A stretch of 64,000 nt of DNA from Dendrolimus kikuchii (lineage: Eukaryota > Arthropoda > Insecta > Lepidoptera > Lasiocampidae). The notes under the pieces were generated by a model. The model was not told the origin of the DNA. It did not search any database and saw nothing but the letters and a program-made list of their open reading frames with translations. A program made the position numbers and the translations under genes. The stretch spans positions 4,982,501 to 5,046,500 of the forward strand of contig CM034388.1 of assembly GCA_019925095.2 (NCBI GenBank). Direction: 5' to 3'. Positions 41,041-51,711 of this stretch are shown one piece after another. Positions within the stretch are counted from its first letter, which is position 1. Every line of letters starts with the position of its first letter.

Positions 41041-41788
41041 TAATGTATCCTATATATTGATTAACTCGTTCCGTATCTTATTTATTTCCAATTTTCGACA
41101 ACACTACGAGGGACTGCAAACGAAAGCGTACTCCATAGATAATATACTCTATGGATTCTCTTTTTGTATTAATATACTATGTGACTTCGATGTTTAAAAA
41201 ACAAAAGGTATTCAAATGATTTCCTTTATTTTAATGTAATCAATATTCCAGCCAGTAATATTTTTTTTCGGTAATAAAGTGTGTGTGTGCCTCATTCTCA
41301 CTTTCTATTGAACGCGCTTCGTATGTCTGCGTTCAGTTTTAGATAAAGGTGTTAGTCTATGAATTTTCAGCCAGACCATTAGAGCTAAACACGCACGATG
41401 CTATCAATTAGTGCCAGCGACAAAAATTATGTCACAGACCTTGAGTTAAATTGCTCATGACGGTTTAGTATAACGAAATAGGGATGGGACAACTATTACA
41501 GCTAGGTTAGTTATGAAAGAAAGAAAATAAATAAATAATGAATATTTTATTTATATTGAAAGTTTTTTCCTTATATTTTTTGTCCCTTTCTAACTTTTAA
41601 AATATAAGATAGAAAATGTAAAAAAAAATTCCAAGGTTAAGTTCAAAAATAAATGCAACGAACGTTAATTTGAAATCGAGTATATACCTATTTATTGACT
41701 TAAATAATTAAAGACATTAAGTTTGACCAAATTTCGCCTGGTGGGATGATAAAGTCAGCACTGTCTTGGTAGCGTTGTACGGATTTAA

Positions 41789-43341
41789 TTTAGATAATTT
41801 ACACTCTAGATAGCGCGTCGACTTGTAATCACAACAACAGGCCAGCTTACGCATGCTGGTATGCGTGAGCATACTGTCTTACACTCACCTCGCGTCATAT
41901 TGTTATCTATGTGTGAGTGTACTTAATGATACCAGCTAAATGTTTTCCTTATTTTGTTGGGTAATCATGTTAAAATGCGGTTCTGAAGTGTTGCAAAAAA
42001 TGAAATAAGGTATGAAATATTTATATTGTGTGATTTACCCCATTATTAGTTTTTTATAAAATGAAAACGTCCTATCGGAAATAAAACAATTTGGCACACA
42101 ACTATGATTTTATTTGTTTTAATTACCCTATCTTTGAATTTTTTTGTTGAACAACTTTCGTTTTGATGTTGCATCACTGTTTAAATTTTGTAATTTAGAC
42201 ATATGGCGACACCTTATGCATAAATATTTTTCTGCGACTAATCTTATCAAACTTACTTGATGGAGATGACCACACACATTATCATCTGCCACTTTGAAAA
42301 GTTTTGTTACGACCAATAAATTGTTTCATTGCAGGTTTTGATTATTCACAAAATACATGTCTTTTCTCGAAAATGATCAGAGCAAATGACAGTCGTTTTG
42401 CAGGTTTCCATAGATCTTCTTCACGGCTTCGTCGTATTAGGTCTACCCACCGATTTTTAATCACACGATCTTTAGGTATTCTGAAACAAATTAATTTTAA
42501 AATTAAAAAAAATACACGACTGTCGCTAGTAAAATCTTTGTTGTATGTACTTTTGTGATCACTTTTAAAACTTCTATATCTACTCTACACTATTATATTT
42601 ATTATAAGATCATATAGAGGATGTTGTAGCGTAAGGATTTTAACGATACCTCATTTATCAAATTCAGTTAAGGTATATACTAATTATCACGGAAAATAGA
42701 AACTCACAAGCTTAAAATATACATTAACCATGAAAACATTACACTACTTTTTAGAGCAGCTGTGTAAATAGCATAATAATAAAAAATAATAAATCTTGTA
42801 TTGACTAAAATGCGTTATACTTATAAAAACAGAAACTATTTTATCGTAGTTTTAATGTGCGTCATAAACCATATATCACGCGAACAAAGTCGCGAGTAAC
42901 ATTTAGTCTAAATGTGAGTTGGGTAAACCAGACCCATATCAATTCTTCCAGCTCATAAAAACATGGTGGAAGTTTTGCATTGAAAAAGTGGCAACACTGA
43001 TAATAATGTCAAGTGGCAGTTGTAAATAAGAACCAAAAAAATAGACATTTTGTTACGAAATTTATTACGTAAATTATGAAATCTGGATTACTTACCGATG
43101 GTAGGAGACCTCGTTAGTTGTTTTTAAGCGTCCCTTGTAATTTCTGCAAACTTTTATCACGTATCTCGTCATTTAAGATCACTTTTTAAATTTTTCTATT
43201 CAAGCGCTCGGACGTGCGTATCGCGTGTTGTCAAATTAGACACTGATAGACGGGTAGCGACTTAGCGGCCAACAGTTGGCTGATATTTTTTTCGTCGGAT
43301 CCGCGCCGCCTACGCTCCATCTAGAGTGTAAATTATCTAAG
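41789..43341 (-). mobile_element. P-element-like DNA transposon remnant (THAP, TIRs, 8-bp TSD)
   Basis: Ends are inverted: TTAGATAATTTACACTCTAG at 41790-41809 against its inverse at 43321-43340, with pairing continuing a few bases inward. An 8-bp repeat GGATTTAA lies immediately outside both ends (41781-41788 and 43342-43349). Inside, on the minus strand, is a THAP DNA-binding domain split over two exons. THAP plus 8-bp duplication is the signature of the P superfamily; Kolobok elements also carry THAP but duplicate TTAA. At 1,553 bp it is too short for a full P transposase, and no DDE core is visible, so it is an internally deleted, damaged copy. Confidence 0.78.
42370..43172 (-). pseudogene. 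Split THAP-domain coding exons of the P-like element, damaged
   Basis: Exon 1 (43172-43096) starts MTRYVIKVCRNYKGRL and ends SYHR across the splice. Donor GTAAGT at 43095; acceptor TTTGTTTCAG before 42480. Exon 2 continues IPKDRVIKNRWVDLIRRSRE then LWKP; after a 2-base insertion (42401-42400) the frame KTTVICSDHF follows. THAP landmarks present: the H-x-x-P-K-D turn, both Trp, WKP and ICSDHF (third Cys and His of the zinc site). The first zinc Cys expected near residue 5 is missing. The intron is 615 bp. Missing Cys plus the frameshift mean no working zinc finger from this copy. A further donor (CATCAA|GTAAGT near 42257) could mark a later exon. Confidence 0.8.
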
Positions 43342-43349
43342 GGATTTAA

Positions 43350-43900
43350 TATATATATTGTTTACGCCAAGTACATTTCCACCAATTATCATACATAGGT
43401 TATTGATGCATTAAATGTTAAAATTATTTTTTTAAATGTTATAGTCATTGTAGGTAAAGTTCAAAATAAAGGAACAGACGTAATTATGCCATTAAATTTA
43501 AATTTTAAACTAAATGAATTGATGATAAAAATCAAATAAATTACCGCGCAAAAAACCATTGAAACGTAGTTTTATTAAATTAAACGAATTTAATAGATTT
43601 ACGTATAAGCTGTCACAAAGTGATGTAAACTTCATTTATATTAATAAGATCCGATTGATACTAATCAGTAGTGTACGTTCTTTTTAAAATGTTTCACAGT
43701 AGTTTACGGCCCGGGAATCTATACTATCTATAGGGATGCTATTTCAATAGATCGATAACTTAACTTTTCTTTCAAAAACTACAGTAATTTTTATTTCGGA
43801 AATACCCCGGGTGACGTAGGAGTGGTTTAAAGTGGACAGGTTGTACAAAAATTGGATGATACCGAGACGATTTTAACTTTTTTTTTTTGGACTTGACTAT
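43350..43900. other. Unassigned AT-rich DNA
   Basis: Nothing recognised. Confidence 0.4.
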
Positions 43901-43904
43901 GTGT

Positions 43905-44227
43905 TGTTGGTCCGAAGACCTTACAATTTTACCGCGGTATTTGGTGCGAATGCCTTCGCGAAGCGTAAGCGCTCGAGCCTAGGGGGCAACTTGCTCGTGG
44001 GAGCTCCCTAAGGAGTTTTACCTCGGCTGGACTGTGGCCATGAAGGGGGGATGAATCTAATGATGCCCACCACAGGGCGACACAATGCACTAATTGAGAA
44101 CGAGCGACGGGTAATATAAAGCCCGAGGGGAAGGATCTCGACGGACCGTACTGCCGTTTCGCAACGTGTTATGCCTGAGAGAGAAGAAACGGTGAAAGAA
44201 ACTTCCCAGCAACACGCCTAGTCTATC
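43905..44227. other. GC-rich LINE 3' UTR-like stretch
   Basis: Unlike its AT-rich flank. It ends near 44185-44222 with GAGAAGAAACGGTGAAAGAA and CAGCAACACGCCTAG, the same core seen in the X repeats. Confidence 0.4.
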
Positions 44228-44718
44228 CTATGGGGGGGGGCTATGTCTCCTGGCGTCCCTCACGGGGACGTGGAGAGATCGTGATTGGCGGCGTCTGAGA
44301 CGTCGCCGCCTGTATCTGTCTGTCCGTGCCTGCCAGCCTGCCGTCCTAACCGCGGGCGGGCTGATCCGGGCCAGCCGTTTTGTGATAACGTCGACCCTGT
44401 CCGTGAGGACGTTACGCGGTCGTCGCACGAGAGCCTTTCGCTGAGTCTTATAATCGGACGCGGACACGATGAGCGGAATTCGATGGTGCGGTGCGAAATC
44501 GAAATACTTACGCGAGAGCGACGTAGTAGTAATGTAGTTTTTGATGGAGGGAAGCTCCAGATCGCGGTGGAGGTCGACGTTACGCATATACAGGGGAGCA
44601 CCGAGGGCTCTGCGCATGAATTTATTCTGCACGATTTGCAGTTTATCTAAAAGGGCAGGCTTGGCATGGCCGAATACCACACTCGCGTATGTCATGATCG
44701 GGCGGAACGATTTTTACT
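44228..44718 (-). pseudogene. Jockey-type LINE, C-terminal end of RT protein
   Basis: The minus frame encodes RPIMTYASVVF, LQIVQNKFMRRALGAP, MRNVDLHRDLELPSI and VRRPRNVLTD, the post-RT tail of jockey-clade elements. It is truncated at 44718, where stop codons replace the expected LYKSF. GC content is well above the flanks. Confidence 0.85.
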
Positions 44719-44719
44719 A

Positions 44720-45190
44720 CACCGATAGCATAAGTTGTTTTTTAAATGCTGTGATACATTATATCCTGGGAATTCCGGATATTTTTCTGACAATCGATCG
44801 ATCACACGACTAAAAACAGCATGAAATTGGCCGTGTTACTCTTGTTACTGTATGGCTCGGTACATACTACATAAGTACATAACAATTTGCATATCTGACT
44901 GATCCGGGACTTTTATATATATTCCCTGACTTTCCCAAGTTCGAAACTTCCTGATTAGGACTAGCTTGATGTGACAGTTATAGAAACTGCCACATCAAGC
45001 AAGTCCTAAAATACGGAATTTATTAGACATCTTTATTAAAACAGTTGGTAAGGGGAACATTCATTCTTTGTACAGTCGCGAAATGAAAATGTTCATCACC
45101 TTAACGTAGAATTTTGCTTGCACAAGTATAATACAAGAAACAATACTACCAACATTTTAATAAATATTATGTTTATAAATTCTACGATCA
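44720..45190. other. Unassigned AT-rich DNA
   Basis: A short inverted pair TGATGTGACAGTTATAGAAA / CTGCCACATCAAG lies near 44969-45000. Otherwise nothing. Confidence 0.4.
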
Positions 45191-45194
45191 TTTT

Positions 45195-45425
45195 CAAGAC
45201 TGCGATTTTTCCCGTTCCACTTGCTTGCGGGCGTTACAAACGGAAACTGAAGTGGAACAGATTATTTGACCTACCTCTTGACATGGGTTGTTGTGAGCGC
45301 TGCGTGAGCGAAAATCATGACGGCATTAGTGAAATTTTCGCGGCAACTATAACGACCTTGGTCGCTATGTGAAATGGCTAAAGGAACATTTTGGGAGTTG
45401 TGAAGTACAAAAGGAACACAACTAA
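45195..45425 (+). mobile_element. M2 MITE, diverged copy
   Basis: TTTTTCCCGTTCCACTTGCT, GACATGGGTTGTTGTGAGCG and CATTTTGGGAGTTGTGAA match the other M2 copies in order. The terminal CTAATGGAAC is worn (AAAAGGAAC). Confidence 0.68.
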
Positions 45426-45429
45426 AATA

Positions 45430-46335
45430 TAGAAACGTAAAAAAGATAATTGCAATGTTGACATTGACAGACGCTGAGATTAACAATAAGAAACAAATAG
45501 GATATAATCACTAAGCTTAACATAAATATTAAAACCAATAAAGCGTTTTACATTATGTCTAATCAATCTTCTTAGACAAGATAGAAAATCAAATAACTAT
45601 GATGTAAGTAATCTTAAATTTTATTGTCAAATAGTTAAACATAATTTTTTGCGGAACAGTCTGTTCTGTAACTTAGTTTGAAAAGGTAACATGTGCTCGC
45701 GGAATATAATTTGAAGATTGGCGAACATTTTCATACCACGACTGTACATTTGTGATTATATGTAACTCGAAAAATCAAATTTTGGATTCGGAGTATCGTC
45801 TTCCAAGTAGGAGTAATATGCTCGGCTCTTCTGCACCCTAACAGGAAGCCCTTGCAAGTGGTTACGAATTTACGGCGTTTTGGGTCGAAACTCTGGATCC
45901 AAGAGGTCCTGACGATCTAAAACTCTCACATGAAAAGCCAGCCTTCAATTTGGCCAACGCTGCCAGGCTTTTAGGACATTCCCAACAAGTGACTATAGTT
46001 AATATAGTTTAAGTTTAACCAACTTCAAAAAGGGAAGTTCTCAATTTGTCGTGTAACTATTTTTTTTTTAAGTGAAACTTCTTTATAGACGGGGTATTAG
46101 GATTTTTTTCTGTCACGCAAAAGCTTTACGGCCGTGGTGAAAGGCGGCTAAGTTTATAGTAGACGTGGTGAGAGGCGGCATAATGTTAGAGTAGACTATC
46201 GATGTTTTTATTGGTTCCGGATCGAATTCAGCTTCGTTTGATAAAATAAAATATGTTTAAATAAAAAATGCATTCATAAAAATGTAGGTACCTAACGTAG
46301 CCAAATTATAATTTGCAGTAAACCTGCGAAAAATC
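45430..46335. other. Unassigned DNA
   Basis: No supported gene. CACGCAAAAGCTTTACGGCC.. (46116) carries a small duplicated GTGGTGA.AGGCGGC block at 46134 and 46166. Confidence 0.4.
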
Positions 46336-46336
46336 G

Positions 46337-46555
46337 AAATGTGTGCTGGGATACATAGTAAAAGTGAAACTTCAACGGACAAGTGGAAAAACGAATCGCA
46401 ACAAAATTTTTACTTGAAGTTTTACGGACAGGTTTTCAAATTGTACAAGTACATTAACAATCTGCCCGTAAAACTTCGAGTTAAAACTTTGCTACGATTC
46501 GTTTTGCCACTTGTGTGTTGAAGTTTCACTTCTACTATGTATCCCAGCACACATT
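46337..46555. mobile_element. 219-bp hairpin, M1-related foldback MITE
   Basis: The whole stretch is a near-perfect palindrome with almost no loop (centre near 46446). Ends AAATGTGTGCTGGGATACAT; next comes AGT(A/G)AAAGTGAAACTTCAAC, which carries the M1 end motif AGAAGTGAAACTTC. The 60-codon frame inside it is incidental. Confidence 0.88.
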
Positions 46556-46559
46556 TAGA

Positions 46560-47200
46560 TTTTTTATGTATGTTATTCACTTCAGCCATTACTTTTTTGT
46601 TTCTGAGTAGGTACCTACTTACTGTCAAACGTCTTTCGTCGATCGTTTTTGTTTTAGAACGTTTTTTGCTTATTTTTTTATATTTAAGGGCAATATCCAT
46701 TTCTACCTATGTTCCATTTATTTTTGTGATATATGGAATATAACTGTTGTAGTTTTAAAGAAATCTCTGTTCTTTCTTTCTTCTATTTAAAATCCCATTG
46801 ACTCTTTCGGGCTGCTCGGACGAAAACGAACGACGCAAGGTGTTTGAGAGTAGACCCTCTGAACCGATTTTGATGATCCCATTTGCGTTAGATTCAGTTC
46901 AGATTTAGGATAGTTTCATATTAATTTTATTGTACTTAACTTAAAAGTGAAAAATAAAATCTTTCTAGTCAAAAAGAAAAGCAGAGTTTTGCCAAATAAA
47001 GTAATTTGTATGTCTTGTGTTACTTCGCAACGACTTTAAGATGTCGTAAAGTAGAAGTAAAAAATTCGGTTGCTTTTTAGCTAGAAAAGTTTTATATAGC
47101 TAATATAGCTTTAGTTATTTATAGTTAACATAATTTTACCAACTCAAAATTAAGTGTATTTTTTGGTACAAAGTACCTTATAATCTTTAAAAACAAATAT
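46560..47200. other. Unassigned AT-rich DNA
   Basis: 47030-47110 resembles 27520-27600 (ACTTCGCAACGACTTTAAGA). Nothing else. Confidence 0.4.
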
Positions 47201-47206
47201 AATCTG

Positions 47207-47455
47207 ACGGCCTCTATGGTTGAGCGGGCTAAGCCTTTGCCGGCCTACCTCACTTCAACGCAGAGGCTCCGGGTTCGATTCCTGGTATAGTAAATTTCGG
47301 AAACGTATTTTCTCCGTTATTTACTATGGTCTGGGTGTCTGGGATCGGCCCCAGAGTAGTCCGTTGTATATTACCCATAACACAAGCGTAACTTGCTTAA
47401 TTTGGGGATATACAATGTGTGTGTTTGTCTGCCGATTATTATTATTATTATATTA
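47207..47455 (+). mobile_element. SINE-T1 copy, best preserved
   Basis: A box TGGTTGAGCGGGCTAAG, B box GGGTTCGATTCCTGG, full body, and the (TTA)n tail after GTCTGCCGATTATT. It shows the family's full structure, about 240 bp. Confidence 0.88.
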
Positions 47456-47704
47456 TTAATCTGTACGGTTCAACGTACAGCGTTTTGTTGACGCTGCGGC
47501 CTAATTTAGGCTACTTTAATATTATAATATTAGTATAAATAATGCTCACATACTCTATGATCGAGTTGCTATCAAGTTACTAACGAGTTGTTATTTGTTG
47601 TAACATACAACTTCAACTACCACTAAGTTGAAACCAGGGATCAGCATCCAAGCCCAACTACTACGAGAATAAATCCCTGAAAGCATCAAGGTGTATTTTC
47701 TTCA

Positions 47705-47908
47705 ATGTACTATAAGAGAGCACTCCACCAACTACTGCCAGCATCCACCACTACAAGCAAGAGCAAGTGTACAGAATCTCTCGATGACACGGGCCCTGTG
47801 ATATTTCGTGAATTTCCGAAACCCCTCCACTTTCGACTCATTACATTCAAGTCAGTTTCGACACAATTTGACGAGTCCTCATCAGCAATTAAAAAAAACA
47901 TATTATAG
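47705..47908 (+). CDS. Unproven small open frame followed by a strong donor
   Basis: A 67-codon frame from ATG 47705 (MYYKRALHQLLPAS...) in otherwise repeat-free sequence. It ends TAG directly before GTAAGT (47909), so the segment could be a 5' UTR or coding exon of an unrecognised gene. No domain is recognised and codon use is not decisive. Confidence 0.2.
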   Translation: MYYKRALHQLLPASTTTSKSKCTESLDDTGPVIFREFPKPLHFRLITFKSVSTQFDESSSAIKKNIL

Positions 47909-48059
47909 GTAAGTATTTAAAGAGTAAATTATATTTCATTATCTTACCTTACTGGATTAGAATTCCCTCCATTTTTAGGGAAATTGGATAGTATACCAAA
48001 CACGCGAGTTTCACGCATCGATTATCTCGATTTGCCGGTTTTATCACATTTTCTTTCAC

Positions 48060-48182
48060 ATGGTAATTGTAACAATATGCAGTCAGAAAATTTACCTAAG
48101 CAGTGCATACTGTATGGCCAGGATTCGAACCCAGGACAGTGATTCGAAACGCTAGAGCGTTAACCACCAAGCGACAACAATA
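48060..48182 (-). mobile_element. SINE-T2 head fragment
   Basis: The minus strand reads TCGCTTGGTGGTTAACGCTC and CCTGGGTTCGAATCCTGGCC, tRNA-like A and B boxes without a foldable tRNA. Confidence 0.6.
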
Positions 48183-49600
48183 TTATTTATACATGACTAA
48201 CATGTAACTCGCCTGGTTTGAAAATACCCAAAATGGTGTATCTGCTACTGAATTAAAAAATAATACTTTCAATTAAGTTATATTTAATTTTGGTTAAATT
48301 TCCCGACTTCCCAGAATCCAGCGCGCATGCTTATCGTCCATTCAGGAATAACTGACGAGTGAGACAAATATTATAGTTAAGAAAAGGATAGCAAACGGGA
48401 ATTCGGGACTTGAAAAATCTGGGGAAATCCACCAATGTACCAAACTTAAATGTATTATGTCACATTTTTACATAATAGATCGTTATTGCAATAACCGTTA
48501 CATTTTTATAACTATTTAATAGCCGTTATTTGTTTAGTTTAAAACTGATATTTTTAATAAGCAATTATTAATTCAAAAATGGAACTGCTTTTTTTAATGT
48601 TAGAAATACGTACTAGTGTAGGACATGACGTGCTAAATAGAATAAATACATTATACCAACTAATAGGCTAAGGGCTAACAGTATTAGCACTAGATTTTTA
48701 GGTCACCGCACTAGTATTAACTATATAGATTTAATACAAAACATAAGTATGTAATATAAATACTTACAGATGTACACGAAGGTCTAAATCCGAAATTATG
48801 AAACATAGAACACATGAAGTCCACATTAAACATCAATACACCCTGAAAATTATCTCAACAGAACAAACCGTACACAGGTTACGTCGAAAAAAAATATTTT
48901 TAACACACAACACGTGCTGCACAGATGTTAGAATTAATTATGGACAATTAAACACTGAACTATTGTTTAGAATGATGTATTAATGTTAAGTTTTATACGT
49001 GAAAAAAAATTGATTTTATCAAGACGCCTATTGCTTGGCTTCCATTTTGTGGACCTAGTCTGGATGGATGGTTTACGCATGCGCTGTACTCGGCCGCCCA
49101 ATTGTCTCGGATAGACGGCCGCGCGGGGCTAGAATGTCTTAAATAACCATCATAGACCGGCAGTTAGGTCATCCTTCAATTGGGATACACGCACTTAGTA
49201 ATAGACGCGCGGGATGTTCATATGAATTAAATAGATTTTTTGGGTCGACTTGTCATAGATATACCGGCCGAACACACTGTACCTACTTCTGAATTCGAAT
49301 TTTGAATTTGGAATAATCGGATATCGCAACAAAGATAACACTTTCATATCAGCCTAGAAACCAGCCGCGGCTGTATACTGGCCATCCCTATATTAACAGA
49401 ATATAGAAGGCGGATTGGCATATTTCATACATAAGTAATCTAAATGTGCGCGGTGTTTACGGTATTTCCCTTAAGTGCCAGCACCTGGTAATTATAAAAA
49501 TATACAAATAGAATTAGAAAAGACATTTTCTCTACTATGTTGTGTTGTTTTGAAAAGGTTGTCATAAAATTTCTTCGAGGCCGACAGCACGTTGGTGACA
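48183..49600. other. Unassigned DNA
   Basis: AT-rich with a GC-richer patch near 49050-49140 (GGCCGCGCGGGGC). No coding exon recognised. Confidence 0.4.
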
Positions 49601-49605
49601 TGTCT

Positions 49606-49700
49606 GATTTTGCAAACATCGATTGATGACGGTAACCGCTTCCCATCAGGTGGTAACCGCTTTCCATCAGGTGGGCCGTCTGCCTGTCTACTGTACTCCA
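49606..49700 (+). mobile_element. SINE-A 3' fragment with a duplicated block
   Basis: GGTAACCGCTTCCCATCAGG and GGTAACCGCTTTCCATCAGG stand in tandem (19-bp period), then GGGCCGTCTGCCTGTCTAC. Confidence 0.78.
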
Positions 49701-49715
49701 GTTATGAAAAAAATT

Positions 49716-50145
49716 GTGTGTGTGTGCTGTTCACACGCAGTAGAAGTTTAACAAAGGGTGATAAGGGGTGGGAGGGATTCTAAATTTCGTGACATCACAT
49801 TTCATATATTATATCGTTATAATATATTCAATTAAATTATTACATACATACATAACTTGACGCCAGATCCCTTGCGGGGTAGCCACGAACAACAGAGCGC
49901 CATTTAGGCTTATTATTACACACCTCACTTGCTTCTTTCACATTCATAACCCTTGTCATGCACACTCGTCTGTTCTCAAGGCTCCTGACATCACCTTCTG
50001 CTAGTACACAATTAAATATAATGTATTCTATTTCATTCTCTCGCAGACTTAGTCCTATAGATTTATGTGTTTATCTCTTTTCAATGTCGCTTTTTCGTTT
50101 CATCGAGCTTCAAATCACCACGATTCTAAAGAAGTTTCACTTTAA
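49716..50145 (-). repeat. M1 family repeat interrupted by RTE
   Basis: Ends GTTCACACGCAGTAGAAGTT and GAAGTTTCACTTT are inverted M1 ends. The inside reads the reverse of 26775-27405 blocks. Confidence 0.65.
49838..50008 (-). mobile_element. RTE-clade LINE, very short 5'-truncated copy inside M1
   Basis: Encodes only the last part of the RTE tail and the (TATG)n end. The 9-bp repeat CAATTAAAT at 49829-49837 and 50009-50017 is the target duplication. Confidence 0.82.
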
Positions 50146-50304
50146 AAACCCACGTAGGTAATTTCGAGGCGCAGGCACGTGTCACTGAGCTGCAATGATT
50201 AAATACGGTAATCCTGCAAACATACAATTTTCCCTTTTGGCATTAGTATAAAGAGACAATATTGGCTTAGTATGTTATTGTTTTCTATTTCGCACATCTC
50301 TGAC

Positions 50305-50590
50305 TAAGCCGTAGTAGCTTAGTAGTTAGCGCACTAACGCCCCAAATTCAAAATGCGCGGCTTCAAAACCCTGACCGGAAATCGTGCGCCGCTTAAACAG
50401 TTTTCTGATCTAATATGCATATTGTTACAATGACCACGTGCTAATTGTGAAGGAAAACATTGTGATGAAACCTGCACATCGAGATAACCGATGTAGCAAA
50501 CTCACCATTGCGTCGTGGATAAGCGTGTTGGGTATAATGTCCGTTCTCCAAAAATAGGAGGCCCGAGCCCGGTAGTGTGTAAGTAAGTAC
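50305..50590 (+). mobile_element. SINE-T2 copy, near full length
   Basis: Head GTAGCTTAGTAGTTAGCGCA, body with GTGCATATTGTTACAATG-like and CACATCGAGATAACCGATGT blocks, tail AGGAGGCCCGAGCCCGGTAG. Confidence 0.75.
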
Positions 50591-50746
50591 CTATGTAAAA
50601 GTTAATTTTCTCATAAAAGTTTAAACTATGTACAATTTCCTAATTAAAAAAATTTACAAGTAATATATAAGTCTTAAAGCCCTGTCGCTTGGGAACGTGC
50701 CCAAAACGCTGGCCGCATTTCTGCTCTGGATGGCAACGCTGATGAG

Positions 50747-51149
50747 ATTTTTTTTGAGGCAGTGGAATGTATTTCGCACACTACCGGTCCTTTGCTAGGG
50801 ATTAGACCAAAGCGATGAGAGGTTAAGCCATGAATAGCCACCAGAGTCAATCACCGGCATGTGTGGAGACTCGCTACGCAATACTGCACTAAAACCACCC
50901 TCCTCCCATGTGCCTCGCGCTTATGGCAGGAAGAGCGTGAGACTTAAAACGTAGATACGCCCACGCTGATCCTAGCGCATCAGTGGTTGAGAGTGCCCCG
51001 GGAAGCAGGACAGACTCACTTCGTCACCGGGGATATGACTCCTCCGCTTCCTATTCCCTACAGCGGTATAACAGTATCTTGCGCATATCTGCGTCTCCGG
51101 GACCCCAACTGACGTCGGTACCCGCCAGACGCTTGCACACCTCTCTCCT
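50747..51149 (-). mobile_element. R1-clade LINE, 3' end, 5'-truncated, 12-bp TSD
   Basis: The direct repeat AACGCTGATGAG at 50735-50746 and 51150-51161 brackets the insertion exactly. Poly(A) is seen as T's at 50748-50755. It shares the 3' UTR and the end of the coding region (CGGAGACGCAGATATGCGC) with the larger copy at 51712. It broke an older frame (GHLISV..AIQSRNAASV), readable across the two flanks. Confidence 0.9.
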
Positions 51150-51711
51150 AACGCTGATGAGGTGCCCCAAGTAGAGGCCAGCCTTTTGGTCACGTGAGAC
51201 TTCTATCAAACGAGATGATGGGCTTCGGGATTCCATAGCTATAGAGTCTCGACAACGAACTTCACAAATATGTAACCATTGCCAATAGAGTGCCTTCGTA
51301 AGTATTATAATTCACTAGTGGTCCCCCGTGGTCGAAAGTCGACCATAATAGTTAATGTCAAAGACTATACTTCTATAATTACAGATTTGGTCAAGGCTAC
51401 ACTGTTAATTTGACTTGTACAATAAACAAAAGAGTATATATGCCTGTGTGTGTCAAATACATGGTAGTGTGTGTAATGGTTTTTTATTGATTTAATGTAT
51501 TTGTTATGCATAATTTAAAAAATATTACCTAATATTCGTCCCTTCTTCTCCATATAAACTATAAGTGTGCGAAATTTCATATTCCTCCGTCCCCGCAATT
51601 TTCGTAAAAAAGGGTACAAAGTTAAAAAAAATCAAGCTTTCAATATTTATTTAACGTCATTGGTCGTCGTCACGGTGCATTACACCCATTGACACAACTG
51701 CGTGAAACGGC

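Noticed and set aside
46339..46521. 60-codon frame in the hairpin
   Set aside because: It lies entirely within a palindrome, where frames on both strands mirror each other; no protein signal.
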